Positions 53,279 to 60,459 of a DNA stretch of 64,000 bases are shown here, one piece after another (within the stretch, counting starts at the first letter, position 1; each line of letters starts with the position of its first letter). The stretch spans positions 124,001-188,000 of the forward strand of contig CP013703.1 in assembly GCA_001563305.1 (NCBI GenBank), given 5' to 3'. The notes beneath the pieces were generated by a model. The model had not been told where the DNA came from, ran no database searches, and saw only the letters and a list, made by a program, of their open reading frames with translations. The translations under genes were made by a program, and so were the position numbers. The DNA comes from a methanogenic archaeon mixed culture ISO4-G1. GTDB taxonomy: Archaea > Thermoplasmatota > Thermoplasmata > Methanomassiliicoccales > Methanomethylophilaceae.

Positions 53279-53296
53279 GGTCCCCGAAAGGGGACC
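53279..53296 (+). terminator. GAAA-loop hairpin after the surface-protein gene
   Basis: GGTCCCC and GGGGACC form a perfect 7-bp stem around GAAA, followed by ATTACCCTTTCC. A second overlapping repeat (CCGGT/ACCGG) lies just before. Confidence 0.55.
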
Positions 53297-53368
53297 ATTA
53301 CCCTTTCCTAACTCGATGGCCATCCCACCGTCTAATAATCGGTTTCATTTTCCATCCAGTCCCCTAAA

Positions 53369-53378
53369 CCTATAAATC
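53369..53378 (+). promoter_or_regulatory. TATA box of the phosphohexomutase-like gene
   Basis: CCTATAAATC lies about 75 nt before the preferred start. The leader contains several ATGs (53408 onward), so the start is not certain. Confidence 0.5.
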
Positions 53379-53449
53379 GACCTACCGTCAATTAGGCGAT
53401 TGTGCAATGCATCGTTCTGTGATGCATATGCCAGATGAAAGGTCAGAAC

Positions 53450-54760
53450 ATGATGCTGCTCGCCGGAAGTAACACCGTCAAAGGAACCATCAACGACGGG
53501 ATGGATGTGGAGTTCGCCCTCAGGCTCGGGAAGTTCCTGGGGAAGCACTACGGGTCCCCCCTGGCAATAGCGATGGACGGCAGGACTTCCAACATAATGC
53601 TGAAGTCCGCCATATCCGCGGGGATCATGGCCGTCGGTTGCAACGTGCTCGACCTCGGCGCGGTGCCCACACCGCTCATCCAGTACTACATGTCGAAGCA
53701 TCCGGAGGTGAAGGGTGCTCTGACGATCACGGCATCCTTCGCCGGCCAGGAGATCAACGGGATCAGGCTGATGAAGGAGCTGGGCATCGAAGATCCAATC
53801 TTCGAGGAGCACACGATCGACGAGATCACGGCCATGAATGACCAAGTGCCAGCATCGCAGGTCGGCGAGATGATCAAGGTCGAGGACATCATCGAAGGAT
53901 ATCTCGACACGATCCTCTCGGGGATAGACGTGGAGGCGATCCGCAAGGCCAAGCTGAAGGTCTGCCTCGACTGCCGCAACAACGCCGTCGCTTCGATAGT
54001 CTCCAACATGTTCAACAGGCTCTCCGTGGATACGATCATCCTCGGAGGGGACACGTCCGTCCTGGACAGCGACAGGGTCGCCAAGCTCGGCCACGTGGTC
54101 AAGAGCCAGAAGTTCAATCTGGGTGTGGCATTGGAGATGGACGCGGACCACTGTCTCTTCGCGACAGCGAAGGGAGAGGCGGTGCCCGGGGACAAGAGCT
54201 TCGCCGTGTTCGCTAAAGCTCTCCTTGCAGAGAAGAGGGGCAAGGTCGTCATCCCGATCAATTCCTCCACGCTGATGGAGGACGTCATCAACGAGAACGG
54301 CGGGATAGTGCTGCATTGCACCATAGGTGAGCAGAGCGTGGTCAAGAAGACCAAGGAGAACTTCGCCGTGCTGGGAGGGGACATCTTCGGCTGCATGGTG
54401 CTCCCCAACGAGCTCACCACATGCGACGCGATATACGCCACGGCCAAGATGCTAGAATTGGTGGTCAAGAACGGCCCCCTGCACAAGCAGATCGCCGACA
54501 TGCCTTCTTACTTCATATCAAGGGGTTCCAAGCCCTTCCCCGAGAACAGGATCCAGGACGAGCTCGACAGGTTCAAGAACGCCCATTCCGATTAGGAGAT
54601 GGACCTCATAGACGGGGTCAAGGTGTTCTGCGAGAACGGCTGGGTCATGATGCGCCACTCCAACGTCAGGAGTGTCATAAAGGTGTACGTCCAGGCCGAT
54701 TCCAAGAAGCAGGCCGACCAGTGGGTCCAGGAGACCCTGGACGGCATCGGTCAGGAATGA
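53450..54760 (+). CDS. Phosphohexomutase-like protein with in-frame UAG (putative pyrrolysine) before its last domain
   Basis: Read through TAG at 54593-54595, the frame gives about 436 residues, normal for phosphomannomutase/phosphoglucosamine mutases. Domains 1-3 lie before the TAG. The C-terminal domain 4 lies in the same frame after it (D-G-V-K-V-F, G-W-V-M-M-R-H-S, V-Y-V-Q-A) and ends in TGA. Every other complete gene I support here stops with TGA or TAA, as expected where UAG encodes pyrrolysine. Residue 382 would be Pyl. The active-site loop reads T-A-S-F-A-G instead of T-A-S-H-N-P, the metal loop is E-M-D-A-D-H, and the phosphate loop is altered, so mutase activity is doubtful. If UAG stops, the product loses domain 4. 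Confidence 0.65.
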
Positions 54761-54761
54761 T

Positions 54762-55637
54762 TCATTCCCTGTTCTTGCCGTATACGGCGATGGCCTCGTT
54801 TATCAGCCTAGCCGCGAGTATGGATGTTATCCCAGACGGGTCCGCCGGAGGGCACACCTCGCAGACGTCGAATCCGACCAATCTGTCGCCTACGGCGTTG
54901 ATGACCTTCTTGACATCGTAGGGCGTGAGCCCGAAGGGCTCGGGAGTACCCGTTCCCGGCGCGTACGCCGGGTCTATGCCGTCGATATCGATCGTCAGAT
55001 AGATGTGCTCGTTCTGAACGGAATCTAGCGCCTTCTTTATCGCCCAGTCTATGCCGTTGTCGAAGACGTCGTAGGAGCTCACAAAGGGGATGACATCGTC
55101 CCTGTCAAGCTCCTCCTCGCCTATGGCGCGGCAGCCGATCACGAACGTGTTCTCTATGCCTACGTGCTCCGCGGCCCTCCTCATGATGCACGCGTGGCTC
55201 AGAGGGGTGCCGATGTACTCGTCCCTGGAATCCAGGTGGGCGTCTATCGAGATCACTGCGATATCATTGGCATCGAAGTTCCTTATCACCGGGATGTTGA
55301 CGGAATGTTCCCCGCCGATGGTGATCGGGAACTTCCCGTCCCTTATCGCGGGTCCTACGGCGAAATCGACCTCCTGGATCATGTCCTCGGGAAGCACGAA
55401 GTCATCAACGTTCCCGTAGTCGTAGATCGCAGGCAGATCCTGGTGGATGCCGTGCTCGAAGTGTATCTCCTCAAAATTATAGGAGGCCCGCCTTACGGCG
55501 GTGGGTCCCTCCCTAGCGCCTGCCTTAAAGCAGGCGGTATGGTCATACTGGACTCCGAATATGACGACCTCCGACTCCTCGTATTCAGAGTCAGCACCAG
55601 CATATCCGAGTCCGTATGAGATTTTACCAGTCCTCAC
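54762..55637 (-). CDS. speB: Agmatinase-family ureohydrolase
   Basis: This 291-residue arginase/agmatinase family protein has metal motifs G-G-E-H-S near residue 108, D-A-H-L-D near 132 and D-I-D-G-I-D-P-A-Y-A-P-G-T-G near 214. These are the positions of the Mn ligands (the first motif has E where D is usual). It removes urea from agmatine or an agmatine-modified substrate. Its start overlaps the end of the aIF5A gene by four bases. In archaea such as Haloferax an agmatinase linked to aIF5A takes part in deoxyhypusine formation, so that role is likely here too. Confidence 0.88.
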   Translation of the reverse strand: MRTGKISYGLGYAGADSEYEESEVVIFGVQYDHTACFKAGAREGPTAVRRASYNFEEIHFEHGIHQDLPAIYDYGNVDDFVLPEDMIQEVDFAVGPAIRDGKFPITIGGEHSVNIPVIRNFDANDIAVISIDAHLDSRDEYIGTPLSHACIMRRAAEHVGIENTFVIGCRAIGEEELDRDDVIPFVSSYDVFDNGIDWAIKKALDSVQNEHIYLTIDIDGIDPAYAPGTGTPEPFGLTPYDVKKVINAVGDRLVGFDVCEVCPPADPSGITSILAARLINEAIAVYGKNRE

Positions 55638-56011
55638 ATGAACTTGTATCTGCCCATGGCGTTGATGTACAGGACTTCGGCTCCCTCCTCAATCTTCTGC
55701 TCGGCGTCGTCGTTGATGACGATGGAGAGGTTCTCGAAGGTTTCGAGGTCCATGACGAGGGCCTCCTCGCCTGTGATGGACAGGATCTGTCCTTTCCTCT
55801 TGTCGATGATGGGGACCTGGACTTTTGTACTGACAGGTCCAACGATGGATTTCTTTGCTCCGGTGAAGATGCTGACCGCATCGATGTTCGCCTTTGCGGA
55901 TCCGTGCTTTCCGGGCTTGGATGTCGTGATCTTGACGATCTTACAGGGTTCCTCGTCAACGTTGACATACCTTCCCTCTTTCAGCTCTCTGATCTCTTTC
56001 ATTTCCCACAT
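55634..56011 (-). CDS. eif5a: Translation initiation factor aIF5A
   Basis: This 125-residue protein has an N-terminal SH3-like domain bearing the hypusination loop S-K-P-G-K-H-G-S-A-K near residue 32-41, where the central Lys is modified, and a C-terminal OB fold. aIF5A relieves stalled ribosomes. ATG 56011 gives the usual W-E-M-K-E start and sits about ten bases after AAAGGAT; GTG 56020 is possible. The agmatinase gene follows with overlap. A TATA-rich region near 56132-56148 suggests a leader of about 100 nt. Confidence 0.95.
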   Translation of the reverse strand: MWEMKEIRELKEGRYVNVDEEPCKIVKITTSKPGKHGSAKANIDAVSIFTGAKKSIVGPVSTKVQVPIIDKRKGQILSITGEEALVMDLETFENLSIVINDDAEQKIEEGAEVLYINAMGRYKFM

Positions 56012-56210
56012 TGGTTTCACTATCCTTTGGATTATTCGATCCAGCTCATGGCCGGTTGTTCACATCGTTGATTGATGCGAGCACATGCAAGCCGTATGAT
56101 TCTACTGACCTCATGTTATCTGGCTACGCTATCGTCTATAATAATTATAATAGTATTGGACGCGCGCGTCTCATCTCGTACAGTTTGTCATCATCGGATG
56201 ACCGTCTTTT

Positions 56211-56290
56211 CTTACCATTTTTCAGAACGGATGGTAGGAAAAAAGCCGCGTTTCAAGAATACTTACTATTTTTCAGGAAAAACGGTAGGT
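56211..56290. repeat. Two imperfect 28-bp direct repeats between aIF5A and nop5
   Basis: The 278-bp gene-free gap contains CTTACCATTTTTCAG ... GGTAGG near 56211-56237 and CTTACTATTTTTCAG ... GGTAGG near 56263-56290. Each is partly self-complementary (TACCAT with ATGGTA in the first). Also present are a TATA-rich block and a short run of CG repeats at 56161-56168. Possibly 3'-end elements of nop5 or operator sites; nothing else is seen. Confidence 0.3.
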
Positions 56291-57372
56291 CAGTGCTTCC
56301 TGTTCTTCCCCCTGTTGCGGGGCTTGTTCTTCTTGACCGGTTTCTTCGGCGCCTCGGGATACCTGCGCTTGATATCCTCGACCCTGGCCATGAACTCCTC
56401 GTTCAGCCTGTCGCCGCAGAACTCCCCGCGGTACTGGTCCACCTTGGCAGCGATGAGGATCTTACCGGCCAGCGCACGTGCGATGTTCCCCCTCTGCCAG
56501 TAGGGCGCCTTGTGGACCTCCGGGTGCTGGTAGATGACACCGTGCTTTGGAGGCCTCTTCCCGGACTTCAGGTGCCTGAACATGGCCTTCTCCGCTCCCA
56601 GGAGCTGCACGGTGGAGGAGGGCAGCGACGAGAGTCTCTCCAATCCTCCGGACAGCGATATCAGTCTCGCGGCCAGCGGTCCGCCGACCAATGCGCACAT
56701 GTTGGGGCAGGTCTCCTCGACGATCCCCTGGATGTACTCCTCGGTCCTCTCCTTGTCCTCGTAGAGACGGTAGAGGGTGTCCGCCAGGTCCATGACCGCA
56801 CGCATGTCCGTGTCGTCGAAGTCGGAACCTATTGATTCGATATCGACTCCCAGCTCCTCGATGATGGAATCCCTGTCGCCGTATCTGGCGATTAGGTCGG
56901 CATATCTGGAATCCTTGGCGTAGTCCGCAAGCTCAGGGAAATGCATCCCATACCACTCGTGGAGCCTCTCGTTGTACAGATTGACGGTGGCGATCACATC
57001 GTCCAGGTTCCTGATGGCCTGCACCAGGTTCCTGTCCCTCGGGACGGGTTCGGATGTCCTGAGCTTCCCGAGCCCGAGCATGACCTCGTGCATGAACGCA
57101 TCGTTGAAGCCGAACTTCTGCGGGGTGAGGAACGACGAATCGAAGAGTTCCGGTTTCCCAAGCTCGGACTGCCTCCTGTCACCGACCATGAGCTTCTCCG
57201 GCACCTTCGCCGCTAGTTCTCTCTCCTCATCGAGGATGCCCCCTCTCTGCACATGTGCCAGCTTCTCAGAAACGGCCTTTGCGTCCATGGGCATGAGCCT
57301 CTTGTCCACTATGCTGTGGGACTTCTCGTCTATGAGGAATGTTCCGAACCATTTGGTGACAAGGATCGTCAT
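56290..57372 (-). CDS. nop5: Nop5 (NOP56/58-like) C/D box RNP core protein
   Basis: This 360-residue protein has an N-terminal fibrillarin-binding domain, a coiled coil near 120-190, and the Nop domain with C-P-N-M-C-A-L-V-G-G-P-L-A-A-R-L near 226. K-H-G-V-I-Y-Q-H-P near 283 and a Lys/Arg-rich tail follow. It joins L7Ae-bound guide RNA to fibrillarin for 2'-O-methylation of rRNA and tRNA. The fibrillarin gene, usually adjacent, is not in this window. It follows the aldolase gene by four bases and may be co-transcribed with mtnA and that gene. Confidence 0.93.
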   Translation of the reverse strand: MTILVTKWFGTFLIDEKSHSIVDKRLMPMDAKAVSEKLAHVQRGGILDEERELAAKVPEKLMVGDRRQSELGKPELFDSSFLTPQKFGFNDAFMHEVMLGLGKLRTSEPVPRDRNLVQAIRNLDDVIATVNLYNERLHEWYGMHFPELADYAKDSRYADLIARYGDRDSIIEELGVDIESIGSDFDDTDMRAVMDLADTLYRLYEDKERTEEYIQGIVEETCPNMCALVGGPLAARLISLSGGLERLSSLPSSTVQLLGAEKAMFRHLKSGKRPPKHGVIYQHPEVHKAPYWQRGNIARALAGKILIAAKVDQYRGEFCGDRLNEEFMARVEDIKRRYPEAPKKPVKKNKPRNRGKNRKH

Positions 57373-57376
57373 GTGA

Positions 57377-57982
57377 TCACATCTTGGAAAGTTTCTTGAT
57401 CTCCGCCTTGGGGAGGTCCGTGACGTCGCCGCACATCAGCTGCAGCTTGGCCTGGAATTCCAGTTCCTCCATCCTGTTGTAGGCCTCCTCCAAGGTGCGC
57501 CCCTGTGTGATGGCCCCGTGGCGCTCCATCAGGATCGCCTTGTGGTCCCCGACCGCAGCCACCGCAGCCACCAGCTTCTTGGATCCGGGTGTGTAGTAGC
57601 CGATCATCGGCACCTCTCCCAGCAGGAGCACCCCTTCCGGAGTGATGTTGCTCTTGATGTTCTCCGCTTTGACCGCGAGGGTCACGCAGTGGAGGGGGTG
57701 GCAGTGGACTACGGCGTTGGTGTCGTAGTTCATATTGTACAGTGCTAGATGGAATTTGTGCTCGATGGACGGCTTACCATCTGAGAGCACCTTCCCCTTG
57801 GAATCTATAAGGACAAGGTCCTCTGGTTCCAGCAGGCCCTTGTTCCTTCCGGAAGGTGTGATGAGGATCTCGGAGTCGTTGATCCTGACGCTCATGTTGC
57901 CTCCGGCCGAGACGGTCAGTTGACGGTCGTAGAGCATCTTGCAGATCTTGACCAGTTCTCCCCTGGCGTACCTCTCGTTCAT
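57377..57982 (-). CDS. Class II aldolase (fuculose-phosphate / 5-deoxyribulose-phosphate aldolase type)
   Basis: This 201-residue zinc aldolase has G-G-N-M-S-V-R near residue 27, P-S-G near 43, the metal histidines in V-V-H-C-H-P near 91, and R-H-G near 155. It cleaves sugar-1-phosphates to DHAP and an aldehyde. The start overlaps the mtnA stop by ATGA, so the pair probably forms the salvage route from 5-deoxyribose- or methylthioribose-1-phosphate (DHAP shunt). Methylthioribulose-phosphate dehydratase (MtnB), a close relative, is the main alternative. Confidence 0.85.
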   Translation of the reverse strand: MNERYARGELVKICKMLYDRQLTVSAGGNMSVRINDSEILITPSGRNKGLLEPEDLVLIDSKGKVLSDGKPSIEHKFHLALYNMNYDTNAVVHCHPLHCVTLAVKAENIKSNITPEGVLLLGEVPMIGYYTPGSKKLVAAVAAVGDHKAILMERHGAITQGRTLEEAYNRMEELEFQAKLQLMCGDVTDLPKAEIKKLSKM

Positions 57983-58980
57983 TGCTTCACCTTGTGTATC
58001 TCGCTGGGCTTCAGGATGCCCTTCTCGGTGATGAAACCGCCGGTCACCAGCTCCGCCGGCGTAACGTCGAACGCGGGGTTCAGGGCCTTGGATCCCACAG
58101 GGGCGATCCTGTAGTCCTTCACCATCGTGACCTCTTCCTCGGAGCGCTGCTCGATGACGATGTCCTTGCCGGTCTTCGTGTTGAAATCGAATGTGGAGAT
58201 GGGCGCCGCGACGTAGAACGGGATTCCGAAGTGCTTCGCGACTATCGCCTTGTCGAAGGTACCGATCTTGTTGGCGAAGTCACCGTTCTCGGCGATCCTG
58301 TCCGCGCCTGTGATGATCATGTCGACTCCCTGGGACATGTAGTATGCCGATGCCCCGTCGGGGATGATCGCATGGTCTATTCCCTCCTGGTTGAGCTCCC
58401 ATGCCGTGAGCTGCATTCCCTGGAGACGGGGTCTGGTTTCCGAGGCGTAGACGAAGAACTTCTTGCCCTGTGCCTGGGCCGCTCTCATGGGGGCCAGAGC
58501 GGTACCGACATCCACCGTGGCGAGCGCGCCTGCGTTGCAATGGGTCATGAGCTTCATGTCGTCCTTGATGAGGGCGGAACCGTACTCGCCGATCTTGGTG
58601 CACTTGTCGACCATCATCTGCGCGTAGGCGTCAGCCGCCTCGACGGGATCCCTGCCCTTGCCGAGCTCCTCTGTCATATAATCCACCGCGTAGAACAGGT
58701 CGTTGGCGGTGGGCCTCGCGGCCTTGATGTCCTTGGCAGCCTTCACGAGGTCGCATGATTTCAGCGCCGCCATGCACATGGCGTAAGCGGCGGTGGCACC
58801 TATGGACGGTGCTCCGCGTGTTGTCATGTTGCGTATGGCCTCCGCTATGTCCAGGTAGTCGTCGAAATCGACCAGGACGATCTTCGCGGGGAGCTCCCTC
58901 TGATCGATCATCCTCACCTTTCCGTTCTCGAACCATACTGCCCTGATGTCGCACTTCTTTCCGTCCACTGTAGCTTTCAT
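57979..58980 (-). CDS. mtnA: Methylthioribose-1-phosphate (or 5-deoxyribose-1-phosphate) isomerase
   Basis: This 333-residue enzyme has T-T-R-G-A-P-S-I-G-A near residue 52, T-H-C-N-A-G-A-L near 144, E-T-R-P-R-L-Q-G near 182, and the catalytic acid in G-A-D-R-I near 226 with N-K-I-G-T. It converts an aldose-1-phosphate to the ketose, recycling by-products of SAM chemistry, of which methanogens make much. It is distinct from the ribose-1,5-bisphosphate isomerase at 13504. It is transcribed away from the HTH-V4R gene across a 93-bp region with an operator-like palindrome. Confidence 0.92.
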   Translation of the reverse strand: MKATVDGKKCDIRAVWFENGKVRMIDQRELPAKIVLVDFDDYLDIAEAIRNMTTRGAPSIGATAAYAMCMAALKSCDLVKAAKDIKAARPTANDLFYAVDYMTEELGKGRDPVEAADAYAQMMVDKCTKIGEYGSALIKDDMKLMTHCNAGALATVDVGTALAPMRAAQAQGKKFFVYASETRPRLQGMQLTAWELNQEGIDHAIIPDGASAYYMSQGVDMIITGADRIAENGDFANKIGTFDKAIVAKHFGIPFYVAAPISTFDFNTKTGKDIVIEQRSEEEVTMVKDYRIAPVGSKALNPAFDVTPAELVTGGFITEKGILKPSEIHKVKQ

Positions 58981-58996
58981 CTTTGGTACCTTCGTG

Positions 58997-59028
58997 ATTA
59001 TCTTTCAGATAATATACAAACATTATCT
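58997..59028. promoter_or_regulatory. Palindromic operator candidate between mtnA and the HTH-V4R gene
   Basis: ATTATCT (58997-59003) and AGATAAT (59007-59013) form a perfect inverted repeat with a three-base centre, and a third ATTATCT lies at 59022-59028. It overlaps the mtnA promoter region (GTATATTATC on the minus strand). CTTATATATACG at 59043-59054 is the TATA box of the regulator gene. Likely the binding site of the divergent regulator. Confidence 0.55.
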
Positions 59029-59073
59029 AAGTGTAGACGAAACTTATATATACGAACCGCATACGCACCCGAC

Positions 59074-59856
59074 ATGGCAGAGGATTCTTCGAAGAACTTC
59101 GAACTATACATCACACCATCGGGCACCGTCCAGGTGTCCAGCGAGGTGAAGCTGAGGATCCTCCATGAACTGGAGGAGAATGACCTATCGCTCACCGAGA
59201 TCGCCAAGAAGGTGTCGAAGGCGCAGTCCACAATATCGGTCCATCTCGATTCGATGGTCCAGGACAGGCTCATCACGGTCCATGACGACCTCCAGGACAG
59301 CCGTAAGAAGTACTACACGCTCACGGCCATTCCTTTCGGTAAATCAGTCAACTCATCGGACGAGTCCAGGGACCTGGCTTTCAGCATCCTCGCGAAGGTC
59401 GCTCAGGATCCTGAGAAGATGATCAAGAGCCTCCCGAGGTTCATATTCCTCGGATTCGACGGAATGGGACTGAACGTGGATCCCATGGCCAGCATCCTCG
59501 GGTTCATCCACGGCGCCGCATTGTCCGGCTCCCTTTCTGGGAAGACCCTGGAGGACACCATCGACAACGTCCGCAACTACTTCAAGGACATGGGGATGGG
59601 AGAGGTCAGCGTGTATTCCACCAAGCCTCTGACGATAATCATCAAGGACAGCCTCCCGCTTACCGAGGGTTCGGCGAAGTGCCTGATCCAGTACGCATCA
59701 GGATTCTTCTCCAGGATCCTCGAGGACTTCTCGGGCAAGCCGTACAACATGGTCAGCAGTGAGGTCTTCGGAACGGACTTCAACTACATCCGTTTCGTGA
59801 TGGAGCCGAAGGAACACAAGGTGCCCTTACTCGTAGAAAGGCTTGAAAGTGAGTAA
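59074..59856 (+). CDS. HTH-V4R regulator (MsvR-like)
   Basis: This 260-residue protein has a winged-helix ArsR-like domain at residues 15-85 (L-R-I-L-H-E-L-E-E-N-D, S-L-T-E-I-A-K-K-V, S-T-I-S-V-H-L). A C-terminal domain matching the 4-vinyl-reductase (V4R) fold follows: G-F-I-H-G-A near 148, then K-P-L-T-I-I-I, A-S-G-F-F-S-R-I-L-E-D, and F-V-M at the end. Methanogen MsvR proteins share this layout and respond to redox through cysteines; here the usual C-terminal Cys positions are not Cys, so the signal may differ. Leaderless transcription is likely. It probably controls mtnA and itself. Confidence 0.72.
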   Translation: MAEDSSKNFELYITPSGTVQVSSEVKLRILHELEENDLSLTEIAKKVSKAQSTISVHLDSMVQDRLITVHDDLQDSRKKYYTLTAIPFGKSVNSSDESRDLAFSILAKVAQDPEKMIKSLPRFIFLGFDGMGLNVDPMASILGFIHGAALSGSLSGKTLEDTIDNVRNYFKDMGMGEVSVYSTKPLTIIIKDSLPLTEGSAKCLIQYASGFFSRILEDFSGKPYNMVSSEVFGTDFNYIRFVMEPKEHKVPLLVERLESE

Positions 59857-60459
59857 GGCCCCGTTGCCGAGCATCTCGCAGTCCTCGAGCGTAAGCTTTA
59901 TGCCGTTCTCGGCGACCCAGCCGTCTCCGTCGCATGGCGTGGGGGCATCCTTGCCGCCTATGACGAGGCCTCCCACGAACACGGTGTAACGGTCGACCAT
60001 CCTCGCCCTGAACAGCGAGGAGATCGTCTTTCCACCACCCTCCACGAGGATGTTCTCGATGCCCAAATCGGCGAGCTGCTGCATGACGGACTCCAGGTCT
60101 AATGTCTCCTTCCCGGCGCGGATTATCTCATCGCAATCCCATGATCTGGCACATCCTTCAAGGGTGACCATCACCGTGGGTGCGCGGTCGTTGAGGACCT
60201 GCGCATTATCAGGGGTCTTCCCATGTGGGTCAAGGACTATGCGGACAGGATTCGTATCGTAATCCCTGTCCTTCAGGGTGAGGTGCGGATCGTCCGCCAG
60301 AACGGTGCCCACACCCACCAGGATCGAATCGTACTGCTTCCTCAGGCCTTTCACGCGGGTCTTGTCCTCGTCCGACGAGATCCTGACCTGCGTGCGGTCG
60401 TCGCCAGCGATCTTCCCGTCGGCGGACATGGCGCAATTAACGTGGATAAAGGGCCTCAT
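59827..60459 (-). CDS. arfC: Diaminohydroxyphosphoribosylamino-pyrimidine reductase (ArfC / RibD C-terminal type)
   Basis: This 210-residue member of the RibD reductase domain family has N-C-A-M-S-A-D-G-K-I at the start, I-L-V-G-V-G-T-V-L-A-D-D-P near residue 50, and I-L-V-E-G-G-G-K near 140. It reduces the ribosyl group of the pyrimidine intermediate on the way to riboflavin and F420, both important for methanogens. ATG 60459 begins the conserved sequence. It overlaps the end of rtcA by 23 bases and converges on the HTH-V4R gene with a 30-base tail overlap. Confidence 0.9.
   Translation of the reverse strand: MRPFIHVNCAMSADGKIAGDDRTQVRISSDEDKTRVKGLRKQYDSILVGVGTVLADDPHLTLKDRDYDTNPVRIVLDPHGKTPDNAQVLNDRAPTVMVTLEGCARSWDCDEIIRAGKETLDLESVMQQLADLGIENILVEGGGKTISSLFRARMVDRYTVFVGGLVIGGKDAPTPCDGDGWVAENGIKLTLEDCEMLGNGALLTFKPFYE

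Noticed and set aside
53408-53440. Upstream ATGs before the phosphohexomutase-like gene as a leader peptide
   Set aside because: The alternative frames are very short and have no ribosome site.
56160-56240. Box C-like ATGATGA on the minus strand upstream of nop5, suggesting a C/D guide RNA
   Set aside because: No correctly placed box D, C' or D' sequence was found.
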